A DNA stretch of 64,000 bases, taken from contig JBBELK010000454.1 of the NCBI GenBank assembly GCA_037783545.1, positions 3,100,001-3,164,000 on the forward strand, in the 5' to 3' direction. A program made the position numbers and the translations under genes. This DNA comes from Henricia sp. BOLD:AAB3569 (taxonomy: Eukaryota; Echinodermata; Asteroidea; Spinulosida; Echinasteridae). The first letter of the stretch is position 1, and each line of letters starts with the position of its first letter. The notes under the pieces were generated by a model. The model was given only the letters and a program-made list of their open reading frames with translations, did not search any database and had not been told where the DNA came from. Of this stretch, positions 35,301 through 44,290 are shown piece after piece.

Positions 35301-38300
35301 GGTTGGTATTAAAGGCACAGGCTCGTCAGCAATGCGCGCCCGCCAAATGTGTGTCACGCAATACGCAGCTCCATAGCAAAGGCATGGAGCTGCGTGTTTC
35401 GAGCACGAATTTGGCGGGCGCGCATTGCTGACGAGCCTGTGCCTTTAACAACAAAGATTTAAATGTTAAGTGAGTTCAATTCAATTCAACATTTATTTCC
35501 AAATTGCCGTCAAGTAATTACAAATTTAATATTCATTTAGAAAACACAAAAGCCGATAAAAAAGTTCAGAGTTTAACTTTCTGCGTATCACTTTTCGAAC
35601 ACTTCGAATGGAAATAACAAGTCACTTCTTACATACAAAATTGAGTGTACAAACCGATTGTTACAACCCAACTTGGGATGAGAGAATTATAAAGGCCTCT
35701 TCGGGATTTGAACCAGAGACCTCTAAATCACTGCGCAGATGCTTTACCAGCTGAGCTATAAGTCACAGTGGTATACTCCCTCAGGTTTCCCTGTGAACCC
35801 AATTTTTTTCTCGGTGTTGCATGGGAGTGCAACTGGGCAAAGTAAAGAATGCAATATCTAGTATGGGTTCATAGGGAAAACCTGGGGGAGTATACCACTG
35901 TGGCTGGTGAGTCAGAGGGCTCGGGTTCTAATCCCGATAAAGCCCTTACAATTTGTGTCTCGTCCCAAGTTTGGTTGTTTTATTTCAATGATTAGGCATC
36001 ATACTATTTCATTCGTTAATCACTGACATGAAACACAGTTTACTGTATGATAAACTTAAACTAGGAAAGTTACTTTCCAGGTCCTACTTCTTAGAGACAA
36101 GCAAAGTACCTGTTCTGCATGAGCCATGGTTGTTGCGGCTGCACTGCTTGTTGCCATGGTTGCGAAGACTGCGGCTGCCATGTTTGTGACGGCTGCTGTT
36201 GCCATGTTTGTGACGGCTGCTGTTGCTGCCGCCATGTTTGTGACGGCTGCTGTTGCCATGGTTGTAATGGCTGCTGCTGCCATGGCTGCGACGGTTGTTG
36301 CTGCCATGTTTGTGCCGATTGTTGTTGCCATGGTTGATACAATGGTGGCTGCTGTTAAACAATTCAAATATGAATTATGTTGCTGATTGTATTGCTTTCC
36401 ATTTATCAACAGTTTTAAAAATTTACATTGAAATTCCTGTAGTTTGTTGTTGTAGGTCCAAATTAAGCATCCTCTTGCAACAGTGCCCCTTTAACGCACT
36501 CCCTAACTCCTGCGTACAGTGGCCCTGTTGAAAAAGGCCCCATTTGGCGGTGGGACTAGCGACAGAAATCTTGTCGCCTCTGCTGCACCAATCAGGATGC
36601 TTACAGTGCATTGCAGCACGATTGCAGGCATTCAAATGTAACGCGCGCAGATTGTAAACACCATGCATGCATGTGATACATGTAATGCTGGCCGTTGTCC
36701 GCGTCGGCGATTGGCTGCTATTTAAAGCATACTGGGGAATCCGTTCCATTACATTCGTCAGCATGCATCCCTGTTAATTAATTTGAAAAACTGCGGAGTA
36801 AATAAAGTTCGTCGTTTGAAAGTTTGGTAGGAATGGGACAGTCATAAGGAACGGAACCCAATACAATTTCTGGAAAGTATAGAAATTGTTTCTTTTCAGC
36901 ATAACATGACCGAATTGATTAAATTACATCAAAATGACTCGGGCGTGAGTTGGCTCAAGACAACAGCCGGCTCGCTCCAAAGATTTGCGTGTATTTCCTC
37001 AGGGTATTGTCACGTCGCTTTGCAGAGTAGAAATTCCCTGAGATCTCAAGATGAAAGTAAGTGGCTGTTAAATTGGAAAATCTGTGTTACTTAAACATGG
37101 GTGGGAATGAACTAAAGTAAAAGGAATATGTGACCCGCTCTGGAAAAAGGTAGTATACTGCTTGGAATGTCTGTGCCCCACCTGGAATTTCCATTGTGTT
37201 TTTGTATTTTAATGAGCATGGATCTGCCGCGGATTTCTTCTTATGGTCGCAAAAACTCTAGCTAGCCTGCGCGACTTATACTACCTTTTCTAGAGCGGGT
37301 CAGATATCTGAATTCAGATTTGTTCAGATTTTTCTACAAGATAGATTTCGTTTTAATCTAAAGAAAGGCCTTTTAAAATACCCCAAAATACTATCCATAG
37401 GAAGAAAACAGGGACTTTGCAATTTCCAATTCGTATGTGAAAGCAAAAGGTTGGTGCGATTACTACACTGCTTCATGGAACCGTATAAATTAGTTTACAA
37501 AACAGTGGTATTTTTTTGACAATATTCTTGAGAACGCGAACTTTCAGAATGGTAATGAGAAAAAATACGACAAATGATATGGTATCAAAAACTCAACACC
37601 CATGGGGAAAAAGAGGCGTTCTTAAATGTGATCTGGACACGCTCCATTAATGTCAAGGCCCAACAATGCGTAGGTGACTTTGTTGATAGTTGATACAGGC
37701 AATTTCAAAAGATAAAAGGAAACGAAAGTTGAAAATCAAAAATTTAACCTGAAAATGAGGTGGCGGCGGCGGCGGAGGTGGCGGAGGTAAAAAGGCCGAC
37801 ATGTCGGCTAATCCCTGATGGGAACTCGAAGACGTCTGCGACGAATGACTGAGTTGACTCAAGCTCTCCAACTGCTGCTGGAAATGATCAACAGGGGGCG
37901 CTGTTCTGGAATTTCCCACGTTAAACCCAGCTGCGCGCAGACGTATCGCCCGTTGTAGCTCGTGGTCTTGACGTACTAAACTACCGCGAATGACGTCTTC
38001 GAGATTGCGACGAAAGGATTGGCTGCCTAGAACCGATGTGACGGGACGACGTTCGGATAGACCCTGGACTTCTGACAAAATATTGTCTGGTCGGCTGACC
38101 TGACGTCGTGGTAAACTGGCGTGGGGTTGGTCGTGGCTCGAGATTCGAAGTAGGGCATCCGAGAAAAACTCTTCCAGTGTTTCACGTCTGTCGGTGTTTG
38201 TGACTGGGCGGTCGCCATGTTGAAGTCTCCTGAGCTCAAACAGCAAGTCACTGTTTGAACAAATCAAGAAAAAGGATGTCAGTATAATATACCCTCCCAA

Positions 38301-40901
38301 AAAGGAAATTAAAATTTCTTAAAATATAATATTCTTAATCGGAACAGAAGTTTGTTGGATACAGTAAACTTGTGGATAACAAGGCACTGCTCGACCAATC
38401 ATTTTGGAATCGCTATGAAGACTGTTCTGCTTCAGTGATTTCATCCTGGTCAGAGGTTACCCCCTTCCCCCTTCCATTGTTCCCTTTGTGTCCCCTACAT
38501 GTATATTGGAATTTTAAGGGAATTCCTTTTATATTTATTTTGGGGGAGGGAGGGGGGGAGTGTTGGTGCATTAACAAAAGGGAAGTGTGTGTTGAGCTAT
38601 AGGGGCAGTAGAGGGAGTCCCTTTGTCACATATTGTGCTGGTTATTTAAAAATGATTAGCAAACAAATATGGTTAAAATGTTAAAGGGTCTCAGAAAACC
38701 CATTTTTAAAACCCTTTTAAAACTTTTTTAAAACTTGGCCTCCGTTTTCATACTTTTGACAAAACTGACAGGAACTGGTTTGAAATAACAGGAATTTTGA
38801 GTTTAAAAAAAAACTGAGTCACTGTATAAAAAGCACTTGACCCTGATTAGGCATTATACATCCCGCACAGAAGACTGTTGCAACACGACATGGAACCTAC
38901 GCAAATTAAATGTTTCCCAACTAACTTGCAAAACAAGGAAGTGGGGAGTGCACCGCAAACCACACTGTGCAATAATTACGGTTTGGAGGTCTGGTTTTGT
39001 AAGGTTTGCAGGAACAGTTTCAGCCAGCAAACTAGTCTTGGTTTTGACATTTTCAACATGCATTACTCTCCGAACAAACTAGCAACCGCAGAGTAAAAAC
39101 AGGCTGTGAATCACATGGACTCAGCGACAGCGTAGGTCAAAGTTAACTTCTGTTTTCCACATTTAATCGATTGCTTACTTCCTGAAAAACAATTCAAGGT
39201 TTCTTGTGTATCTTTGGACGGCCCCTAAAGCTGTTAGGCAGAAAAAAACTGCTTAGCAATTTTTTTGGCAGAGAACATTAGCTGTTAGTGTTAACCTGTT
39301 CTTTCCAGTGTTAAATTAGCAGCATATTTTCCTGCTAAACAGCTTCATGAAATTAGACAGAGAAAATGTCAATTTATGTAGGAAAATTTACAAAAGAATT
39401 TAATTTACTGGTCGCCACTTATTCTTCTTACTTATGCACCTATCCATTGTTCCCCCATCCCCCACGCTGCCCCACCCCCTAGGTGGGGGTTTAGTCACGT
39501 TTTTCGTACCGCAGGGTGGGGATTTTGACCCACTGAAACACAAATTTCTGTGCATCTGTATTCCAAAATGTGTATGGTTTACACCCGGGGGTGGGGATTT
39601 TTGTCAGATAAATTTTGCCTTAGGGGTGAGGATTTTGTCACGCAAAAAATGACAATCCCCACCTCTTAGGTGGGTTAGTCCGGTGGGGTGTGGGGGGAAA
39701 CAATTGATGGGTGCATATTACGACTCAATATTAAAATTAAAATTAAATAACTACCAACAAATTTGAATATTTAAAGGGAAGTGAGATAGCCTAATTCACA
39801 AACTGGCGAGAAGCATTCAATAATTTCCTTGCAAAACATGTGACTTTTTCCATCATGTTTCATCCTTTTGCCACATTTTGAAGTATTTTCTAAAAAATAT
39901 TATTTTAATTTTTCCCATTTCTACAAAGACCCCGAGGGGACATTCAAGTATTATGCTTTTTGGTTTTTTTTAATACATACATACGTATGTGATAATAAAA
40001 TAAGTACGTACGTATTATTATAACGTACGTACGTGATAATTTGATACGTATATACATACGTGATAATTTAATACGTACATACGTGATAATAGTACGTACG
40101 TATTAATATCACGCATGTACGTATTAATATCACGTACGTACGTATTAATATCACGTACGTACGTACGTATTATTATCACGTACGTACGTATTATTATCAC
40201 GTACGTACGTATTAAATTATCACGTACGTACGTAATAAATTATCACGTACGTACGTAATAAATTATCACGTACGTACGTAATAAATTATCACGTACGTAC
40301 GTAATAAATTATCACGTACGTACGTAATAAATTATCGCGTACGTACGTATTAAATTATCGCGTACGTACGTATTAAATTATCGCGTACGTACGTATTAAA
40401 TTATCGCGTACGTACGTATTAAATTATCACGTACGTACGTACTATTATCACGTATGTACGTACTATTATCACGTACGTACGTATTAAAAAAACAAAAAAG
40501 GAAAAAACTTAAAATGTCCCCTCTGCATGGGTCTTCGCACATTTCTAATTTTTTTTTTTTGGGGTCAAATCTGAACTTGATGGTGCTTGATAATTCATTT
40601 TAAAGACAAATACTAGGCCTATTAATAGAACAGAATTAGAGACAATTTACCTGCGTTGCTTTTGCAGGAGTTTTTCCAATCCGTCACAGAGACCAGCTCC
40701 TAGCGCAGTGGCCGTGTTTCCACCACATTGCCCCGCCTGCGACTTGCCATCTGCGGCCCCAGGGTTTGGTTGTTGCAGCCCCGGTGATTCCGCTTTACAC
40801 GCCGGAGTTTCGTCGCATAATTTTAAGGCAGCTAAAGCGCAAGATTCCTCCGAATCTGAGCAGTTTGAGCTACTGCTGGTTGAAGCTTGTTTCTCAGACA
40901 T
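32352..40901 (-). CDS. Neuralized-type RING finger E3 ligase-like protein, 7 coding exons, 561 aa
   Basis: Coding exons on the minus strand, in order: 40901-40651, 38250-37749, 36351-36110, 35295-35133, 34317-34153, 33405-33264 and 32572-32352. All junctions keep frame with GT/AG ends, and total length is 1686 nt including TAA. The start ATG has A at -3 and an in-frame TAG nine codons upstream. Layout: Ser/Glu-rich N-terminus (1-83); motif L-x2-R-x2-V-x3-L-x-S..FR-x2-LE at about 148-168, with a second copy at 363-382; ten prolines (239-248); a W/Q repeat (about 252-331); an amphipathic helix (446-482); and a C3HC4 RING with ligands C507, C510, C522, H524, C528, C531, C542 and C545, ending seven residues after DVIRAY. 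The CGHMC core and PIRDVI tail are typical of Neuralized RINGs, but no NHR domain is present. The inferred role is E2-dependent ubiquitin transfer; the substrate is unknown. Exon boundaries are predicted. Confidence 0.9.
33855..34076. mobile_element. MITE, GGGGCCAATTTC family, in RING gene intron 5
   Basis: It begins TTAATTTCATAAAGCTGTTA (the first bases of the terminus have diverged) and ends TTGAATTTGGCCCC. It lies 77 bp from exon 34317-34153. Confidence 0.65.
34618..34985 (-). repeat. SINE family B, full copy in RING gene intron 4
   Basis: The tRNA-like head at about 34905-34980 (B box GGGTTCGATCCC on minus) is followed by the body and a tail with TTATATAGCGCATTCC and an AAT microsatellite. 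It lies between exons 35295-35133 and 34317-34153. Confidence 0.7.
35309..35448. mobile_element. Palindromic TTAA MITE, copy 2, abutting a RING-gene splice acceptor
   Basis: It has the same 140-bp hairpin as 29605-29744, with TTAA on both sides. On the minus strand its end lies 11 nt upstream of the AG of exon 35295-35133. Confidence 0.85.
35670..35970. repeat. tRNA-derived SINE, family A, head-to-head inverted pair
   Basis: A minus-oriented copy (tRNA head about 35697-35765, B box GGATTTGAACC) faces a partial plus-oriented copy (about 35875-35970, B box GGTTCTAATCC). The outer ends CAACTTGGGATGAGAG and CTCGTCCCAAGTTTGGTTG mirror each other. It lies in intron 3 of the RING gene. Confidence 0.65.
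36120..36351 (-). repeat. In-frame W/Q-rich coding repeat (RING gene exon 3)
   Basis: Exon 3 of the RING gene encodes about ten imperfect repeats of the type QPWQQQPS or QTWQQQPS. The repeated DNA unit is about 24 bp. The repeat is purely low-complexity, suggesting a flexible multivalent linker. Its antisense frames look like a striking Cys/His-rich protein, but that is an artefact of the repeat. The exon begins with tandem CAGCAG at the acceptor (36349-36354), so one Gln may be optionally included. Confidence 0.75.
36563..37048 (+). repeat. Dispersed promoter-like element, copy 1 (RING gene intron 2)
   Basis: About 485 bp is shared with 57211-57689 in reverse. In order it holds CCAAT (about 36588), an inverted CCAAT (ATTGGCTGC), TATTTAAAG (36719-36727), AATAAA (36801-36806) and an ATG at 36906 opening a short frame ([14 protein letters not shown]...). 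The TATA-to-AATAAA spacing would suit an LTR; the CCAAT/TATA/ATG order would suit a copied gene 5' end. No flanking target duplication was found. Confidence 0.6.
37316..37651. mobile_element. Dispersed element, TTAAAGGAGC family, in RING gene intron 2
   Basis: It begins GATTTGTTCAGATTTTTC and ends GATCTGGACACGCTCCATTAA, the family terminus. It lies about 100 bp from exon 38250-37749. Confidence 0.55.
39227..39355. mobile_element. MITE, GGGGCCAATTTC family, short copy in RING gene intron 1
   Basis: Inner arm sequences AAAGCTGTTAGGCAG and CTGCTAAACAGCTTCATGAAA are inverted relative to each other and match the family. The interior is shortened. Confidence 0.5.
39432..39718. mobile_element. MITE TATGCACCTATCCATTGTTC (RING gene intron 1)
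   Basis: Termini TATGCACCTATCCATTGTTCC and GGAAACAATTGATGGGTGCATA are inverted. Subterminal regions are runs of CCCCAC and GTGGGG. Short internal GGGTGGGGATTTTG repeats are present. Confidence 0.7.
39916..40546. mobile_element. Foldback element filled with TACG-repeat satellite (RING gene intron 1)
   Basis: The outer arms (GAGGGGACATT plus a T-rich run on the left; an A-rich run plus AATGTCCCCTC on the right) are inverted. Inside, 20-23-bp units of the form ACGTACGTACGT + AATAAATTATC are repeated about 20 times. Units read GTGATAAT up to about 40095 and ATTATCAC after it, so the polarity flips once. The left arm is about 125 bp and the right about 385 bp. Confidence 0.85.
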
Positions 40902-41070
40902 ACTTCCAGGGAATCTGCACCACTATATGAAACAAACTTCTGCAAAAAAACGGCGATTTTTCAAGTTATATACCGCGATGACGTGTGTTTATTTTTGCCC
41001 CGGTCAACAACGTGCGTGACGCGACGCGCACGCGTGAGTCATGCAGGATAAGAGCATGCGCACACTCAGC
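40902..41070 (-). promoter_or_regulatory. Putative promoter and 5' leader of the RING gene
   Basis: The stretch just upstream of the RING-gene ATG is CpG-rich compared with its surroundings. It holds a TGACGT core (40979-40984), a perfect AP-1-type TGAGTCA (41035-41041) and a GCATGCGCAC motif resembling an NRF1 half-palindrome (41054-41063). No clear TATA box lies at a suitable distance. The promoter call rests on position and composition; the transcription start is not identified. Confidence 0.4.
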
Positions 41071-41509
41071 AAACTTTATCAATTACGTAATTATCTATTT
41101 CGGTGTGGTCTTTTATCAGTGATGTCACTTCGGCGCAATATTATTGGCTAAAAGTTGACGGCTCGGCCTGGCTCGGCTGAGATCATTCACGAAAATAGAA
41201 TCAAAAACGAAAACTACTGGCGCCGAGAACAAAGTACATGTACCGAAATATTTTTGCAATGGCTACCCTAGCCTCACTGTTGCAATAATTATAGAATTGT
41301 GTATTTTTGGCAATAAATTCTGATTCTATTTTATTTTTTTAAATGTCTGTATCCTGAGCATGCAGTGACTCGGTTACAAAAACATTAGTGATTTTTTGTG
41401 TAGAGTCATTGCCCAGGGACTAACAAAATGTGACGTAATCACTTCGGCAGTCATTTTCTTTCGGGACAGTGTGTCAAGCATTAACTATGTTAAAAACAGT
41501 GTGCTCAGA
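41071..41509. other. Intergenic, upstream of the RING gene; nothing recognised
   Basis: Divergent intergenic sequence between the RING and GPCR genes. It has no recognised repeat and no open frame of interest. Confidence 0.5.
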
Positions 41510-41539
41510 TGGGACTCGAACCCACGACCTTCTTCAGGA

Positions 41540-41810
41540 GCATTCACATGAATAGCGTCTGATGTACTGACTCTCTTCCTTTCACATGCACACAATAGTA
41601 TTCAGACGACCAGACTAAATGTTTGTTGCTTTGTAATGTGCATGACACACGCAACAGGTGTACAGAATCAATAACGTGTTCACCGTAGGGGAAAATGGCA
41701 TAAAGCAACCATATTGGCGTGAACCACGTAGCAATAATAGCATAGTGTGGACTTTCTAAACTGCACCTCCATTTCAAAGTGAAGAATTTGCCTTTTGCGT
41801 GTAACCTTTG
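41540..41810. mobile_element. Dispersed element, TTAGCCTTTTGCGTG family
   Basis: It shares TTCACATGAATAGCGTCTGA, CACCGTAGGGGAAAATGGCA, CTGCACCTCCATTTCAAAG and TTGCCTTTTGCGTGTAAC with the other members. A second, partial member appears to follow at about 41811-41900. A tRNA-like B box (GACTCGAACCC) directly precedes it at 41513. Confidence 0.5.
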
Positions 41811-42119
41811 AACTGTGGCTGGTTCCCTGAATTCGTCTTGTTGCTATATACGTGGTGCAAACCAACGAACAGTATGGTTGCTTTATGTCATTCGATGAAC
41901 ACGGTATTGAGGTTTCCCCCGCTCCCCCCAACATGCTTTTTTGGAATTGGACGTATGCGTTCAAATCACGCGAATATCACGCGCCTTCCACGCATTTGTA
42001 CATTCTAGTGCGCATTATAACTGTCCGATAGAAATACACAAATTTGAAAATGCACGCGCGTCTGCTGACTTGGAACACTTCCCGATGATATGCTAATTAA
42101 ACTTTGGACTTCTCGTGAC

Positions 42120-42510
42120 GTAGCGTGATAAACCTGAATTGATTTGTTGGTATCGTGTGTTGCCTCTGAAAATTGAAAATCTCACGGTTTACTCACACAG
42201 AAATCTTTACGATGTTTACGTCGCCATTTTGGATCTAGGGCTGAACCATCTCTCGCGAGAAGGAGCTTACAGGGCTGCGTTCCAAACACGCGAACGTTGG
42301 CAACGTTCGCCACTGGTTACAATGCTTTTGTGCACTCGTCTATGGAAAGCCGGGTACCGGTTGTTGGCGAACGATGAAAACGTTTGCAATGTTCGCGTGT
42401 TTGGAACGCAGCCATATTTCTGAGTCGATCAGGATATGCGCGAAGTAAACGAGTTCACCTTATATCTGCGCAGATATGGATCCGTCTGAAACAAACACGC
42501 CCTTAGTATG
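42120..42510. mobile_element. Element AGGGCGTGTTTGGTTCAGAC, copy 2, with nested MITE
   Basis: In reverse orientation it carries ACGTCGCCATTTTGGATCTA, GAACCATCTCTCGCG and the terminus GTCTGAAACAAACACGCCCT. It is interrupted at 42264-42417 by a palindromic MITE. Confidence 0.6.
42264..42417. mobile_element. Nested MITE GGCTGCGTTCCAAACACGCG
   Basis: Near-perfect termini GGGCTGCGTTCCAAACACGC and GCGTGTTTGGAACGCAGCC, plus inner AACGTTGGCAACGTTCGCC mirrored by GGCGAACGATGAAAACGTT, form a hairpin of about 150 bp. Confidence 0.75.
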
Positions 42511-42834
42511 CAGAAGAAACGCTCTCCACATAAAAAAAAAAAGATGCTGCACTGATCCCACCTGTGAGAAATGATGTTATAAAGACGAACACCAAACTAA
42601 ATTTGCTCTTCCCCGAAACGTAATTTACCAGACTGTCGTTGCACCGTGTAATCAGGGTTCAAAATGAACAGACACGATTCTCATTACCACGAGATGCACA
42701 AAGATTGAAACATTTCCCCAAGAAGCTCATTAGTTTCTCTTTTTCGTATCTTTAAGTTGCGGTCACCATGCTGTAAACACAATTGACAATTTTAATCTAA
42801 CCCTGAAAATAAATATGCGAATTTATTGTTCTTT

Positions 42835-43040
42835 ATGTGGTGCAACGGAAGGTGTCCAGTACAGAATGATGTCAATACCGTGTTCACCGTAGGAGAGAAT
42901 GGCATAAAGCAACCAGACCGTTGTTTGCTAGGCAATGGCCTGCACCACACAGCAACAACAGCATAGTATGCGACATTCTAAAGTGCATCTCCATTTTTAA
43001 TGCGAAGAATTGAGGGCACCAGCCCGATGCAAATAATGGT
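42835..43040. mobile_element. Dispersed element, TTAGCCTTTTGCGTG family, partial
   Basis: It shares CACCGTAGGAGAGAATGGCA, AAGCAACCAGACCGTTG and GCATAGTATGCGACATTCTA with the 16545-16815 copy. The left end is missing. Confidence 0.45.
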
Positions 43041-43080
43041 AAACGCAAAAGGCCAAATATGAGTATGTATGTATATTGTT

Positions 43081-43400
43081 AACATACAACTTACTTTTTC
43101 GCGTTTAGGTCGACCGGTTATGGGTAAAAACGGCGTATTAGGACGACCAACCGCATTAGGGCGACCGATAGCCGGTCGTCCTAACGCCAAGTGCTTCAAA
43201 AACCATCTTTATTAGGTCAAAAACCATTTTTATTAGGTTCTTAACCATTTTTATTAGGTCACAAACCATTTTCGTCTAGGTCGCAAAATTTTTTTCAGAG
43301 AATTAGGTCGAGAAAATGGGTGTCAATTCATGAGTTTCTTTCCGACAATTTTGTGGTTTTAGTGGTCTCTGTAAGCACTCTACCCAAAAGGGTCGTCCTA
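43081..43400. repeat. TTAGGTC / GGTCGTCCTAA phrase repeat
   Basis: About four units of AAACCATTTTTATTAGGTC with a 22-28 bp spacing follow a block of GGTCGTCCTAA-type phrases in both orientations (GGACGACCAACCGCATTAGG, GCCGGTCGTCCTAACGCC). A reverse relative lies at 62215-62475. Confidence 0.65.
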
Positions 43401-43794
43401 ATACGGGAAAAATAGTTATTTAACATCACATATGACATGTCATATATTAACCATACTTTATTAGCAAATCCAGTTATGCACGACATGTAACATTTTTTTG
43501 TGAACATCAAAAGCTCGGGAAAAATCCGACCAACATTTCGCATGCCGATGATCCATAAAACTTAATTAAATCGTCCATCAAATTGTTTGACATCGGCTCT
43601 ATTTTGTAACGGAGTTAAAATACATTTAATTGGATATACGTGCATAGCTAGCAACGGTAGTATTTTGGCATGTCAATAGAGTGCATTGGTATTCTGTTGG
43701 ATAACATTCCGTATAGGGGCAGAGTCGTGTGGCGAATTCGAATTGCAGTAAATATAGTGATATTATTTGCACTTTCTGTGGAATAATTCTTGCC

Positions 43795-44290
43795 CCGCCT
43801 TACTTTACGGGTTGACAAAAAAAAACGACTAAAACTGTTGATAGCAATGGTAACAAACACCACATGATTGTTTGTTCTGTGTAAAATGGTACTTTTGTGG
43901 GAGAAATTGCCAACTGATATGGTGCTTTTTCATTCAAAAACATGCATGGATTTTTAAGACAGAGTACATGATTGGTAAACTGTGTAAAAACAAAACAGCG
44001 TTAATTTCAAAGAGCCTATGTCGAAAAAAACTGCCCTGTAGAAATTTTAGCCACATAAACGCAGTAATATACTTGAAAAATGTATGCATGGTTTTTGTGT
44101 TGAATGAATGGTAAAAAAGAAATTACCGACAGTTGGCAATTTCTCCCACAAAGGTACCGTTTGACACGAAAACAAAAAGCATGTGGTGTTTCTTACAAAT
44201 AATTGCTATCAACACTTTTAGTCGTTTTTTTCTTGTCAAATCGTGAGGTAAAATTTTGGGTCACTGCAAATGTTGTATTGGGGCTTAAAA
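43795..44290. mobile_element. Paired-arm foldback element, copy 1
   Basis: The left arm (complement of CTTTTAGTCG, AATGGTAACAAACACCACAT, GAGAAATTGCCAACTGA) is mirrored on the right by TTGGCAATTTCTCCCACAAA, ATCAACACTTTTAGTCG and GTCACTGCAAATG. A non-mirrored centre includes GCCACATAAACGCAGTAAT. The family also occurs at 52431-53234 (complete) and as single arms at about 22010-22220, 29050-29335, 45680-45995 and 49325-49470. Confidence 0.65.

Noticed and set aside
36119-36337. Cys/His-rich open frame resembling a metal-binding protein
   Set aside because: It is antisense to the W/Q repeat exon of the RING gene. The CCCH pattern is a by-product of CAA/CAG/TGG codon repeats.
36563-37048. Solo LTR with TG...CA ends
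   Set aside because: A TGT...TCA pair can be drawn, but neither copy shows a matching 5-bp target duplication, so I left it as an unclassified promoter-like repeat.
40018-40200. Open frame made of repeated RTYV/INTYV units
   Set aside because: It is a translation of the TACG satellite, not a gene.
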